Assembly (NCBI GenBank): GCA_027493525.1 | Contig: JAOSKN010000001.1 | Coordinates: forward strand, 558,001-622,000 | Length of the DNA: 64,000 nt | Source: Planctomycetota bacterium | GTDB taxonomy: Bacteria > Planctomycetota > SZUA-567 > H5-PLA8 | Reading direction: 5' to 3' | Shown: piece after piece, positions 34,512 to 43,776 of the stretch | Layout: each line of letters begins with the position of its first letter | Numbering within the stretch: position 1 is the first letter of the stretch | The notes under the pieces: generated by a model | Databases searched by the model: none | What the model was told of the DNA's origin: nothing | What the model saw: the letters and a program-made list of their open reading frames with translations, nothing else | Position numbers and translations under genes: made by a program

Positions 34512-37196
34512 GTGGCGTTCGCCCGGCCGCTGCCGAAGTTTCTTCATCTCTTTTCCCCTTACCCAGGCGGAAGGCGGCCGTCGGAGTGCGCCCGACTGGA
34601 GTTCGCGGCGTGGCTGGCTGGATTCGCGCTCTTCATCTATGTCCTGCGGGAACTCCTGATATATCCCGACAAGACCTTTGCGCACGATCATATTTTCTGG
34701 GGCTATCCTGCCTACCATTATTTCGCGAGCTGCATGCTGAATGGGGACTTTCCCTATTGGAATCCTTACTCCCATGGCGGCGAACCGTTCTACCCCACGA
34801 TCGTTCACTCTCGATTCCTCGACCCGAACGTCCTGGTCGTGTTGTACGTGGGCCGGTTTATTACTAACGACCTGATGCTGCTCTACAATTGGACCCATGT
34901 CATGCAATTCCTGGTTATGGCCCTTGGGACCTATGGGGTCCTGCGCCCGATTGCCAAGCGTCCCGTGGTTCGTCTTTCTCTGATTCCGCTGCTCTTGTTT
35001 TCGTCATTCTCCCTGGGCACTTTTCGGCAACCCGGCTTCCTGCATCAGTTCGCCTGGGTCCCCTTCGTTGCGATATTTGCGATACGCATTCTGTTTCGAA
35101 AGGACTATCGTTGGGTGAATTGGTTGGCGTTATCCGGATTTATGGGCCTGACATTCCAAAGCTACTTTTTTACCGGGCTGTTTACGGCCGGGCTTTTCTT
35201 TTTCTCGGCCTTAGCCTATTGGCGAAGAGACCTCCTGCTTTCGGTCGTTTCCCGTCGTGCGAATTGGCCGAAAGTGCTTTTCGCGGCCGTCGTCCTATGC
35301 GCCTTTGCCGCGCCGAACTGGGCGTTGATGAGCGAAAAGGGCGATTTCGTCTTCCCCGCGCGGCGCACCTGGGAAGCGCTCGAGAAGAGCGGGGATGCTC
35401 GCTCCGCGCTTCATGACGGCATGGAAATCGAAATGAGCTACGAAACGGTAATGGCTACGGGCGCGCGCTCCACGGTTTTGGACTTTGTAGGGCTGGTCGC
35501 ACCGGGCCAGGACCATTGGTACCTTGCGGCAACCGACAGGACGCCTCGGCCGCAGGAATCCGAAACCCTGCTCTATGTCGGCATGCTTACGTGGATTCTT
35601 GCGCTGCTTGGCATGGTTTTCGCCCGGCACACGCTTCGCAAGCCCATGCTGGTCGTACTCGCGGGCACGGCATTGGTCATGCTGGGAGCCTCGAGTGGCG
35701 GCGCGCACGAGGTCCTGTTCAACGTTTATCCTCCGCTGTGGTATTTGCGCAACACGCACTCCCTGGCGCTCATTGTTGTCGCATCAGTCCTCTATTTTTA
35801 CATCCTTGGATTCGAATACCTGTTGTCCGCTTTATCGAGACGCAGGCTTTTCAGGGACACGGCACGGCGCATCCACGCGATTACGCAAGTGGCGCTGGTC
35901 TTGGCTTACGGCATGCTGCTCTACGACAACTTGCATTGGCTCTGCGTGGAGGACCGGTACTTTGTGGTCCGGTATATTCGGCATTATGAAGGAAGGGCCC
36001 TCTCCATCATGGGCCTGACTCTCGCGGCAAGCGTGCTATTTCGCTATCTCGGTCGGAAGGGCTTCTTTCTCGCGGTCCTGGTCGCTCCGATTGGCGTAGC
36101 TATGGCGCTTTCCGAATTCAAACTCAGGCTGCTGGGCTTCCTGATCGCTGGCGCCGCATTGCCGCTGCTGGCCATCTGGCGCGTTCGCGCCGGCAACCGC
36201 AGCCGAGATGCTGTCGCCTGGGTATCTCTTCTGATAGTTGCGGTCCTTATGGCCGATCTGGGGATTGCGTTCGGTTTACATAGCGGACCGCTCCGGACTC
36301 AGCCGCACTTGTCCCTGATAGGCATGCTCGACACTCGAGCGTCTGCAATGCCATTGCCTCCCATGCGCAAAATCTGCGGACCCACCCTGGCTTTCAGGGC
36401 CGAAGCCAAAGGGTTCCGCCAAGGCATACGGTATCCGGAGCTGCTTACCCGGACCCCGGTTGTATTCTCTCCGCAGGTCTCGGACCTGGGACGGGAAGCG
36501 CATGACCGGCAAAGCGCGTTCGCTGACGCCAGGCGCGCCGAGAGGTTCAATTCATTCTTCCTTCGAAGGAACTATTACGACCTCATCCATTCGGAATGGC
36601 CCGCGTCATTCCTTGAGGAAAGCTTCGCCGTAGCCAAACCGCAGTTTCAATTCAAGTCGGCGGCTGTTGTGCTTGATGGCCAAAGCTCGCCAGGCGAGTT
36701 CGCGGAAGAGGATGGCAGGCGGCTTCTCGCGTCGGCGGTCGTACTTAACCGGAGCGCTGCCCGCGAGACAGAATTGGGTGAGCTTACGGCGCCGCTGCTT
36801 TCTTTACTGGCAGCCGGCTCAAAATTCCTTGGAGGCGCTTCGGTTGCACATGAGGAAATCCGAATGCTTTCTTTCGGCCCCAATCGCGTGGAAGCGGAGG
36901 CAGTCGCCGATCGAGAACGCCTGCTGTATTGGTCCAATGGATACGATCCACGCTGGGCCGCGTACGTGAACGGCGAGCCTACTCCGGTATACTGCGCCAA
37001 CTTGAACTTCATGGCGCTTCGACTTCTTCCTGGTAGAAGCATGGTGTCGTGGGAGTTCGATCCCTGGGCGTTTCGATTCGGCATGTGGGCATTCTATTTT
37101 GCCTTGGTAATTTCCTGCGGCGGCGCCTTTGCCACGTATTGCATTGGCGCATGCCGCGAGCATGCCCGTGGACACGGTTCGAGCGGGAGCAGGTAG
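34512..37196 (+). CDS. large multi-pass membrane protein, YfhO/GT-C-like
   Basis: 894 residues from a GTG five bases after the GT2 stop. About a dozen hydrophobic segments occupy residues 15-600. An early loop has F-P-Y-W-N-P-Y-S-H-G-G-E-P-F, the acidic/aromatic periplasmic loop signature of YfhO-type GT-C proteins. The last 100 residues are a soluble domain with W-S-N-G-Y-D-P-R-W-A-A-Y-V-N-G, the YfhO C-terminal motif. Such proteins glycosylate wall polymers using lipid-linked sugars, consistent with the upstream GT2. Slightly less GC-rich than housekeeping genes. Confidence 0.78.
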   Translation: MAFARPLPKFLHLFSPYPGGRRPSECARLEFAAWLAGFALFIYVLRELLIYPDKTFAHDHIFWGYPAYHYFASCMLNGDFPYWNPYSHGGEPFYPTIVHSRFLDPNVLVVLYVGRFITNDLMLLYNWTHVMQFLVMALGTYGVLRPIAKRPVVRLSLIPLLLFSSFSLGTFRQPGFLHQFAWVPFVAIFAIRILFRKDYRWVNWLALSGFMGLTFQSYFFTGLFTAGLFFFSALAYWRRDLLLSVVSRRANWPKVLFAAVVLCAFAAPNWALMSEKGDFVFPARRTWEALEKSGDARSALHDGMEIEMSYETVMATGARSTVLDFVGLVAPGQDHWYLAATDRTPRPQESETLLYVGMLTWILALLGMVFARHTLRKPMLVVLAGTALVMLGASSGGAHEVLFNVYPPLWYLRNTHSLALIVVASVLYFYILGFEYLLSALSRRRLFRDTARRIHAITQVALVLAYGMLLYDNLHWLCVEDRYFVVRYIRHYEGRALSIMGLTLAASVLFRYLGRKGFFLAVLVAPIGVAMALSEFKLRLLGFLIAGAALPLLAIWRVRAGNRSRDAVAWVSLLIVAVLMADLGIAFGLHSGPLRTQPHLSLIGMLDTRASAMPLPPMRKICGPTLAFRAEAKGFRQGIRYPELLTRTPVVFSPQVSDLGREAHDRQSAFADARRAERFNSFFLRRNYYDLIHSEWPASFLEESFAVAKPQFQFKSAAVVLDGQSSPGEFAEEDGRRLLASAVVLNRSAARETELGELTAPLLSLLAAGSKFLGGASVAHEEIRMLSFGPNRVEAEAVADRERLLYWSNGYDPRWAAYVNGEPTPVYCANLNFMALRLLPGRSMVSWEFDPWAFRFGMWAFYFALVISCGGAFATYCIGACREHARGHGSSGSR

Positions 37197-37203
37197 AACC
37201 TTC

Positions 37204-37721
37204 ATGCCCGTCCTAATCTGGAGTCTGGCTTTCGTCGGCATGGCGTTCGTCCTCCATGTGGTTCTTTGGAGGATTCGCCCCCCAAGCGCCACACGCGTAC
37301 ACTGGCGCTCCTCTTTGTTGGCGCCTCTGCTCTCGGCTTGACGACCTTGGCGCTCGCGGGAAGCGCTGGCTATCCAGAGTGGCTTTGGCCCAACCACCCA
37401 GCCCAGTACCTTCACATCGGGCTATTTGTCATGGCCTTTGCGGCGGCTTACATCATTACGTATTCGGCGGTGGAGGTAGACAGTCCATCCCTGGTGATGA
37501 TTATGTCGGTTGATCAGGCTGGCGCCGAGGGTCTGCCCAAAGTGGATTTTCACCGGCGCATGAACGATGACGTCCTTGTACGGCCGCGGCTACGCGACAT
37601 GTTGCGCGATGGACTGGCGGTGCGCGAAGACGGACGATACCGACTTACGGCGAAAGGCCGTCGCAGCATCCGAGTCTTTGTGCTCTTCCGAAGGCTCATG
37701 CGGCTCTCAAAGGGCGGATGA
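37204..37721 (+). CDS. small membrane protein with winged-helix-like C-terminus, frameshifted
   Basis: Adding one C in the C6 run at 37278-37283 fuses an N-terminal membrane segment (from the ATG at 37204: W-S-L-A-F-V-G-M-A-F-V-L, V-V-L-W-R-I-R-P-P) to the downstream frame (K-R-H-T-R-T-L-A-L-L-F onward), giving about 172 residues. Three membrane segments are followed by a soluble part with V-R-P-R-L-R-D-M-L-R-D-G-L and R-Y-R-L-T-A-K-G-R-R, which looks like a winged-helix wing. The unfused downstream frame could only start at a TTG. It resembles a small family I remember from polysaccharide clusters. Function unknown; paired with a similar next gene. Confidence 0.6.
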
Positions 37722-38251
37722 GTGCCATGAATCTTGAATGGATGCACGCGATACTGCCCGTGGCCGGATTGGGCTTGAATGTCCTAAGCCAGCTTATTTG
37801 GTATCGTCTTACTCGAGGTCGCGGCTTGCTTCGGTCGATTTACGTTGGGTTTTTGGCGGGCGCATTATGCGTTGGGTTTTTCGAGTTTATATGGTTGTTT
37901 AAGAGTAATTGGAGTATCGCCGCAGTCGGCTATTTTGCAGTTAATGTTCTGCTATACGGTGCGTTGGGATATGGATATTTTCATTTCATCAACCTTGGCG
38001 AAACGGGGCGCCGAGTGCGTTTGATGTGGGAATTGTACGAGGCGCCCGATGGATTGTCGGAAGTCGAGATCCTGGGTAGATACGGCGCGCAGGAAATCGT
38101 TGATACTCGGCTGGGCCGTCTTTTGAGAAACGGACAAGTAGTCGAATCCAATGGCCGCTACCGCATAGGGCGTCAGCATGTGTTGCGCATGGCGCGAATT
38201 TTGGTCGCACTAAAGATGGTATTACTCAGCAAGCGGAGTGAGTTCGACTAA
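37718..38251 (+). CDS. small membrane protein with winged-helix-like C-terminus
   Basis: 177 residues. Its ATG overlaps the preceding stop (ATGA). Segments near 10-28, 42-62 and 68-92 are hydrophobic. The cytoplasmic part R-L-M-W-E-L-Y-E-A-P-D-G-L-S-E-V-E-I-L-G-R-Y ... R-L-G-R-L-L-R-N-G-Q-V-V-E ... G-R-Y-R-I-G follows the helix-turn-helix-wing pattern of the preceding protein, so the two are probably diverged partners forming a complex. No known family assigned. More AT-rich than the average gene here. Confidence 0.6.
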   Translation: MSAMNLEWMHAILPVAGLGLNVLSQLIWYRLTRGRGLLRSIYVGFLAGALCVGFFEFIWLFKSNWSIAAVGYFAVNVLLYGALGYGYFHFINLGETGRRVRLMWELYEAPDGLSEVEILGRYGAQEIVDTRLGRLLRNGQVVESNGRYRIGRQHVLRMARILVALKMVLLSKRSEFD

Positions 38252-38426
38252 AACGGGATCGCGAGGCGGATTTGTGTCGCCGGGCAGTCGTGGCGAGGTA
38301 GACAAATGAGGCATAGCCAAATGGAAATACCGCGAGTAAGCCAGCCGATGCGCCGTACGGGCCAGCGCGATTGGACGTCGGCATGGCCATACAGGCGGAA
38401 TCCAGCTTGATGGCCTCGGATTCAGG

Positions 38427-40109
38427 TTACTCAGGCGACCTGGGCTGAATCCCGGTCGTTTCTTTGAATTCTTCGCGACGTTCGAAGACTTTGCATCCGG
38501 GGCTGTCCAGCGCCAGGCGATAACTCCTGGATAGCAGATTTGCTATTTCGGATCGGAATTCGTCCGTGTCGTCTGGGTCATAGGTTACCATGCGAATATC
38601 TGTAACTATGATCACAAACCGAGGCGGAAACTCGGACATCACACTCAGGAATCGTCCTCGGAGTTCCCGGACGTAGGGCTCGTTAACCCCATGGAATAGT
38701 ACCACATCTTGAATGAACGGCGTCGCATCAACGGCTCCGGCGAGAACCATGGCGCGTTCGGTGCCGCCCAGCCAATCCAAAACTTGCACTCGATCGCCAG
38801 GCTGTAGCCGTCCTTTAAGAAAATCGGCAAGCAACTGCGCGCGCATGGAAGTATAGAGATCCGGTTGCATGCCCACGAGCTGCCGATGGAAGGAGGTCGA
38901 AAGGGTGCGCGAGGTCCAGCCAAGGCACAAAGCTGCAGATAGTACCAATAGGGCGGGCAGGTATGTGCCTGGGAGCAGGCTGGGCCGCATGAAGGCCAGC
39001 GAAGTCAGCAAAAGCAAAAAGTACACCATGGCCAGCCACGAATACGGATGGAAGTTGCCGACGAGCACCACCTGTAGAAAATACATGAGGACGAGGGCTG
39101 CAATAAGGCCCGCTATAGATCGCAAGTGGCCGGCGTGCTTTGGACTGTCGAACAGGGCGCAAAGTGCCATGACGGCAGGGAGGGCCAGGATTTCTCGGCC
39201 GTACAGGGCGCGCAATTCAAGAAGGGACTGCCACACGAATTGACCGCGTTCGCCGGGTTTTGCCGTTATAATCGCGCCCTTGAAGATTTGCTTCGTGTAG
39301 ATGGGCCAGTATTGAGTTACCATTTCGACAAACGGCATCAAACTCCCCGAAACGGCCAGCCAGAATAGCCCCAGGAGGAGCGGGACGGAAAAGCCGGCTG
39401 CAGCGAGCGCCGCATGAAAGGCCAGGCGCCTTCCGTAGGGGATCCAGCGCAGGCGCTTATCGCCATCCTGACGAAGCCCAAACCAAGCCACGCAGGGCAG
39501 GCCGATCGCCGCTTGAGGTTTGAGACTTGCCGCTACTCCAAATAACGCGCCAATCAGCAGGCTCTTAAGCCACCTTCTACCCTGCAGTCTCCCTGACAAG
39601 ACAAGGAGTAAGGCGCAGGAAATCGGAAGGAGCACAAGGTAATCGCGCTGAAAGCTCTGCGTTTCCCCTTGATTCAGGTACAGCCATGGAAACGCAACCG
39701 CCCCAACCCATGCGGGGCGCCAGTCGTAGCGGCGAAGAATATACCAAGTGCTGACCGCAAGCCCGGCCAGCCAGACTAAATCGAAGATGCGCCACGGCAG
39801 ATCGCCATAGCCCAGGATCTTGCTGAGAAGTATGTGAAATAGGAAGGTGCCAAACAGATTCGGATCGAAAATATCTCTGTACAAGACGAACCCATGCTCA
39901 TTCACCAGATAGGCCACATGCTGATTGTGCATGGCATCCCAGTACATATCCCAGCCCAAGGAGAAGCCCGCAAGAACCAACAGGGCCAGGGTCCACAGCG
40001 CCATGATCACAATGAAAGCCCCATCCAGAGCATCGATTCGAATGCTCGAAATGAGCGGCTTGGGCGTCGACATGGCCGGCGGTGCGGGAGCGGAATCCGT
40101 GGGCTGCAT
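38427..40109 (-). CDS. multi-pass membrane glycosyltransferase, GT39/GT83-like
   Basis: 560 residues; the ATG at 40109 has GGAG six bases upstream. Ten or more membrane segments, with a first loop reading S-L-G-W-D-M-Y-W-D-A-M-H and R-D-I-F-D-P-N-L-F-G-T, the acidic loop position of PMT/ArnT-type GT-C enzymes. A repeated W-L-Y-L-N-Q-G-E-T-Q-S-F-Q-R-D-Y motif follows. The last 150 residues are a soluble domain (L-D-W-L-G-G-T-E-R-A). Probably transfers a sugar from a polyprenyl-phosphate donor. Convergent with the right arm of the glycan cluster. Confidence 0.75.
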   Translation of the reverse strand: MQPTDSAPAPPAMSTPKPLISSIRIDALDGAFIVIMALWTLALLVLAGFSLGWDMYWDAMHNQHVAYLVNEHGFVLYRDIFDPNLFGTFLFHILLSKILGYGDLPWRIFDLVWLAGLAVSTWYILRRYDWRPAWVGAVAFPWLYLNQGETQSFQRDYLVLLPISCALLLVLSGRLQGRRWLKSLLIGALFGVAASLKPQAAIGLPCVAWFGLRQDGDKRLRWIPYGRRLAFHAALAAAGFSVPLLLGLFWLAVSGSLMPFVEMVTQYWPIYTKQIFKGAIITAKPGERGQFVWQSLLELRALYGREILALPAVMALCALFDSPKHAGHLRSIAGLIAALVLMYFLQVVLVGNFHPYSWLAMVYFLLLLTSLAFMRPSLLPGTYLPALLVLSAALCLGWTSRTLSTSFHRQLVGMQPDLYTSMRAQLLADFLKGRLQPGDRVQVLDWLGGTERAMVLAGAVDATPFIQDVVLFHGVNEPYVRELRGRFLSVMSEFPPRFVIIVTDIRMVTYDPDDTDEFRSEIANLLSRSYRLALDSPGCKVFERREEFKETTGIQPRSPE

Positions 40110-40932
40110 AGCTGCTCCAGAGTGCTTGGAGTATAGCGTGTGTAGCGTCCAAGGCGACTGTGAAGGATGGAATTGAGGCGAATGCCTGAAGGAAGCGCAA
40201 CGGGCGAAGCAATCTCGGCCGCACTTCTCGCTCACGGATACGGCGAAGGATTTTTCGATTTGTCAAGGAGCTACGACACGCGCATTTATCACGCGATGCG
40301 CTTAACTGAGCGAAGTACTTGGAAGTCCAGTTGGATCAGGTCGGGAGCGGCGCCGAATTGGATGCGTCGCATGGAAACAGCCGGCAGTTCGATTCGCGCA
40401 AGGATCGAATCTGTTCCCGGTCAAAAGCTGGTTGCAACAGATGCCGAATTGGGACTGCAATAAAACCCAGGTAAATGAGGCAGCGGTTCCTACGTTTTTG
40501 AAGATTCTGGAGGAGCCCGCGCCGTGCGAGTATGAGCAACCGGCGTCCTGCACGGCCCCTGGGTTCAGACGCTCACCCTGCGCGGGCGGCTTCGAGCGCG
40601 TCCTGGACCTGGGGGCTCGTTCCGGCCCTCGCGAGGTCCGTGCGGGTCCTTGAAAGCTCCCGCCGCTCGGCAAGCACGGTCTCGTCAAAATCGCCGGGCT
40701 GCTTCCCTTCGAGCAGTCGCTCCAAGGCCGGGACGAAGGCCCTGAGGTACTCGAGGCCCCTGGGGTTCCCCGGCCCCGTCTGGTTCGCCAGCGAGACGAG
40801 ACTGCCGGCGGGCTCCGGACCTGTCGAACTTGGATTTCGTGATACGCTGTCCGGATGCCGCCACGCCACGCGACTCCTCCGGAGAGCCGGACACGGCGAG
40901 ACTCGCCGTCGTTCCTCCCGGGAGCACCCACC
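40110..40932. other. 823-base interval without a convincing gene
   Basis: Mixed composition, less GC-rich for the first 450 bases. Several short frames cross it; none has a ribosome site plus a recognisable motif. A minus-strand frame at 40573-40869 (L-R-A-F-V-P-A-L-E-R-L-L-E-G) looks the most protein-like and might be the remnant of a lost gene. No tRNA, terminator or repeat seen. Confidence 0.4.
40573..40869 (-). pseudogene. possible remnant coding frame
   Basis: 98 codons with helical character (E-Y-L-R-A-F-V-P-A-L-E-R, D-E-T-V-L-A-E-R-R-E-L) but no ribosome site, and an N-terminus that reads as random Pro/Ser-rich sequence. Could be the C-terminal end of a decayed gene. Reported only because nothing else fills the interval. 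Confidence 0.2.
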
Positions 40933-41472
40933 GTGATACGCTTTTCACACGCCCTGCTACTCTTCGTGTGCCTGGGCCTGGCGGGGTGCGGAGACGGCGA
41001 GAAGTCCGTCCCTGGCGCCGCCGCTCAGGAAGGCGGCGGCAAGGTTGAAAAGGAAAAGAGCGAGAATCCCGAGCAGCCGCCCAAGCCCGAGGATCTGCCC
41101 TGGATCACGCGCGAGCAGATCGACGAGCTGTACGCCCGGATGAAAGCCGACGGCCTGGACGTGGACGGCAAGCTGCGCTGGTCGTTCTTCTTCACCGCCA
41201 AGGACCGCGAGAAACTCGAGAAGGCCGGCCAGAAGCTCGCCGCGCAGGGCTACGAGGTCGCGAACGTTTTCAAGGACGAGACGTTCGATTTCTACTGGCT
41301 CCATGTCGAGAACGTGATGGCGCTCACGCCCGCGGCGCTGGACCGCCTGAACGTCGAGTTCTACCGCCTCGCGCAGCAGTGGGGCCTGCAAGGTTACGAA
41401 GGATTCCAGCCCCGGCCGCCGGACGCGCCGCCCGGCCCGCCGCCCGAGTACGAAGAGAAGAAGGTGCGATGA
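40933..41472 (+). CDS. lipoprotein with RraB-like domain
   Basis: 179 residues from a GTG with GGGAG eight bases upstream. The signal peptide ends in G-L-A-G-C, a good lipobox. A Lys/Glu/Pro-rich linker follows, then an alpha/beta domain: W-S-F-F-F-T-A-K-D-R-E-K-L, Q-G-Y-E-V-A-N-V, F-D-F-Y-W-L-H-V-E and W-G-L-Q-G-Y-E-G-F. This matches the sheet-helix pattern of the RraB fold (RNase E inhibitor), here exported. The last four bases overlap the sulfatase start, so the two are made together. It may bind or present the sulfatase's substrate; that role is inference. Confidence 0.6.
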   Translation: MIRFSHALLLFVCLGLAGCGDGEKSVPGAAAQEGGGKVEKEKSENPEQPPKPEDLPWITREQIDELYARMKADGLDVDGKLRWSFFFTAKDREKLEKAGQKLAAQGYEVANVFKDETFDFYWLHVENVMALTPAALDRLNVEFYRLAQQWGLQGYEGFQPRPPDAPPGPPPEYEEKKVR

Positions 41473-42944
41473 GCGCCCGCCGCCCGAACGTCATCCTGGT
41501 GCTTGCCGATCAGTGGCGGCCCGACGCGCTCTCCGTGTACGGCCACCCCGAGGTTCGGACGCCGCACCTCGACGCGCTGGCCGCCGAGGGCGTGGCCTTC
41601 CGCAACGTGGTCACGCAGAGCCCTCTCTGCGTCCCTGCGAGGTCGTGCTTCTTCACGGGGCGCTACGTTCACCAGACGGGCATCGCCGACAACGGCGCGC
41701 ACCTTTGGCCGGAGAGCCCGAACTTCGTCCGCGCCGTCCGCGACGCCGGCTACGAGACGCTTCAGCGCGGCAAGCTGCATCTGTTCTGGCGGCACGACAA
41801 CGAACTGCCGATGAGCGACCACCTGCTCCAGCGCTTCGGCTTCTGCGACGCCGTCGAGACGACCGGCAAATGCAGCGAGGGGCGCCTGCGCGCGAGCGCC
41901 TACACCGAACACCTGCGCCGCCAAGGCATGCTCGCCGAATTTTTCCGCGACCTCTGGAAGCGCACGCGCTCCCGGCCCAACGCCGTGAGCTACGGGCCCT
42001 CGATCCTGCGCGACGACGACGACCATATCGACGCGTGGATTCTTGAACGCGGGCGCGAGGCGATCCGATCGCGCAAGCCGGACGATGCGCCGTACTTCCT
42101 CTGGCTCGGCCCGCCCGGGCCGCACGATCCGTTCGATCCGCCTAACGCCTGGGCGCGCATGTACGCCCCCGAAACGCTGAGCGCCGGCCTGCGCCGCTTC
42201 AGCACCGACCCCGCCTCGCGACAACGCGCCGAGCGCCTGCGCGTGCGGGAATCCGGCGACGACGAGATCCGCCGCTTGCGCGCCCTGTACTACGGCAACG
42301 TCTCGTTCATCGACCACAAGATCGGCCAGCTCGTGGCCGACCTCAGGGCCGCCGGGCAATACGACGATACCTGGCTGATCGTAACGGCCGACCACGGCGA
42401 GATGCTCGGCGACTTCCACCTCACCACCAAGTCGGTCTTCCACCGCGCCGCCGATCAGGTCCCGCTCGTGATCAAGACGCCGCGCGGCTTGGCAGGCGCG
42501 CCGCGCGGAAAGCTCAGCGACGCGCTGGTGGAACTGATCGACGTGGCGACGACAATTCGCGAGATCGCCGGCGGCGCGCTCGATGGCGACCAGGGCCGCT
42601 CGCTGCTGCCGCTGCTGCGCGGCGAGACGCCGCTGAACGCGCACCGCGAGGACGCGCATAGCCAGGTCGACGGGCGCTGCATGGTGCGCACGCGCGAGTG
42701 CAAGCTGCTCTTCACGAACTGGGAAGCGCCCGAACCGACCTGCTTCTACGACCTCGAACAGGATCCCCAGGAGCTGAACAACGTCCTCGCCGAACGGCCC
42801 GCGGAGGTTCGCGCCTTCATCGAGCGGCACGTCAGGCCGTTTTACGAACGGACGCAGGAGCGGCTGGGCGCGCCCTGGGTCGACGCCAGGCCCTTCAAGG
42901 CCTGGGGCAGGTACGTGCTCGGGGAACTGTTCGACGAGGCGTGA
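41469..42944 (+). CDS. sulfatase, type I, coupled to the RraB-like lipoprotein
   Basis: 491 residues. R-P-N-V-I-L-V-L-A-D-Q-W, C54 in C-V-P-A-R, V-T-A-D-H-G-E-M-L-G-D-F and C-F-Y-D-L-E-Q-D-P-Q-E-L-N-N are the catalytic and fold motifs. The variant third position (A instead of S in C-x-P-x-R) still allows formylglycine formation. ATG overlaps the preceding TGA. No signal peptide, unlike the coupled lipoprotein. More distant from the tandem pair at 13-16 kb than those are from each other. Confidence 0.9.
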   Translation: MSARRPNVILVLADQWRPDALSVYGHPEVRTPHLDALAAEGVAFRNVVTQSPLCVPARSCFFTGRYVHQTGIADNGAHLWPESPNFVRAVRDAGYETLQRGKLHLFWRHDNELPMSDHLLQRFGFCDAVETTGKCSEGRLRASAYTEHLRRQGMLAEFFRDLWKRTRSRPNAVSYGPSILRDDDDHIDAWILERGREAIRSRKPDDAPYFLWLGPPGPHDPFDPPNAWARMYAPETLSAGLRRFSTDPASRQRAERLRVRESGDDEIRRLRALYYGNVSFIDHKIGQLVADLRAAGQYDDTWLIVTADHGEMLGDFHLTTKSVFHRAADQVPLVIKTPRGLAGAPRGKLSDALVELIDVATTIREIAGGALDGDQGRSLLPLLRGETPLNAHREDAHSQVDGRCMVRTRECKLLFTNWEAPEPTCFYDLEQDPQELNNVLAERPAEVRAFIERHVRPFYERTQERLGAPWVDARPFKAWGRYVLGELFDEA

Positions 42945-42968
42945 TCCAAGACCCGAGGAGTTTTCGCC

Positions 42969-43739
42969 ATGCCGCTGACGCTCGACCTGACCGACCGCGT
43001 GGCCCTCGTGACGGGCGCGACGGGGCAACTGGGGCGCGTGATGGCGCGGACGCTCGCGCAGGCCGGGGCGCACGTCGCCGTGCACTACCGCGGAAACGAA
43101 ACCAAGGCTCGCGAACTCTGCGGCGAACTGGAACGGCTGGGGCGCAAGGCCGTCGCCGTGCAGGCCGAGGTCGCCAACCGTGACGCCGTCTTCGCCATGC
43201 GCGACGCCGTCAAGGCCGCGCTCGGCGATCCGCACATCGTCGTCGCCAACGCCGTCTCGCAGGTCCACCCGTGGACTACGCTCCTGGAGGAGGACCCCGC
43301 CGACTACGAGGACCAGTTCCGGAGCTGCGTGATGCAGAACGTATTGCTGGCCAAGGCCTTCATCCCGGCGATGATCGCGCGGAAGGGCGGGCGCTACATC
43401 GGCATCAACACCGAATGTACTATGCAACTCGCGCCGCGGCAGAGCGCGTACACCAGCGGCAAGCGCGGCATGGACGCGGTGCTGCGCGTGCTGGCCCGCG
43501 AGGTCGGCGAGCACCAGATCACCGTGAACCAAGTCGCGCCGGGCTGGACGATCAGCGACCGCGACCGGGAGAAGGGCACCGAGGTGAGCGAGAGCTACTC
43601 GAAAAACGTGCCGCTGCGCCGGCGCGGCACCGACCAGGAGATCGCCAACGTCGTCGCTTTCCTAGCCAGCGACCTGGCCAGCTACGTCACCGGCGCCTAC
43701 GTGCCCGTCTGCGGCGGGAACGTGATGCCGGCCGTTTGA
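42969..43739 (+). CDS. short-chain dehydrogenase/reductase (FabG-like)
   Basis: 256 residues. T-G-A-T-G-Q-L-G at 15-22 binds the cofactor. The usual N-A-G motif is replaced by N-A-V. Y-T-S-G-K carries catalytic Tyr and Lys, and the C-terminal S-Y-V-T-G-A-Y-V-P-V-C-G-G is canonical. The catalytic Ser position reads I-N-T-E-C-T, with Thr rather than Ser. GAGGAG lies before the ATG. Probably oxidises a sugar alcohol released after desulfation, given its place behind the sulfatase. Confidence 0.82.
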   Translation: MPLTLDLTDRVALVTGATGQLGRVMARTLAQAGAHVAVHYRGNETKARELCGELERLGRKAVAVQAEVANRDAVFAMRDAVKAALGDPHIVVANAVSQVHPWTTLLEEDPADYEDQFRSCVMQNVLLAKAFIPAMIARKGGRYIGINTECTMQLAPRQSAYTSGKRGMDAVLRVLAREVGEHQITVNQVAPGWTISDRDREKGTEVSESYSKNVPLRRRGTDQEIANVVAFLASDLASYVTGAYVPVCGGNVMPAV

Positions 43740-43776
43740 CGGCTCCATCAACCACTCAGCTCCGTGGCTGCTGGGG

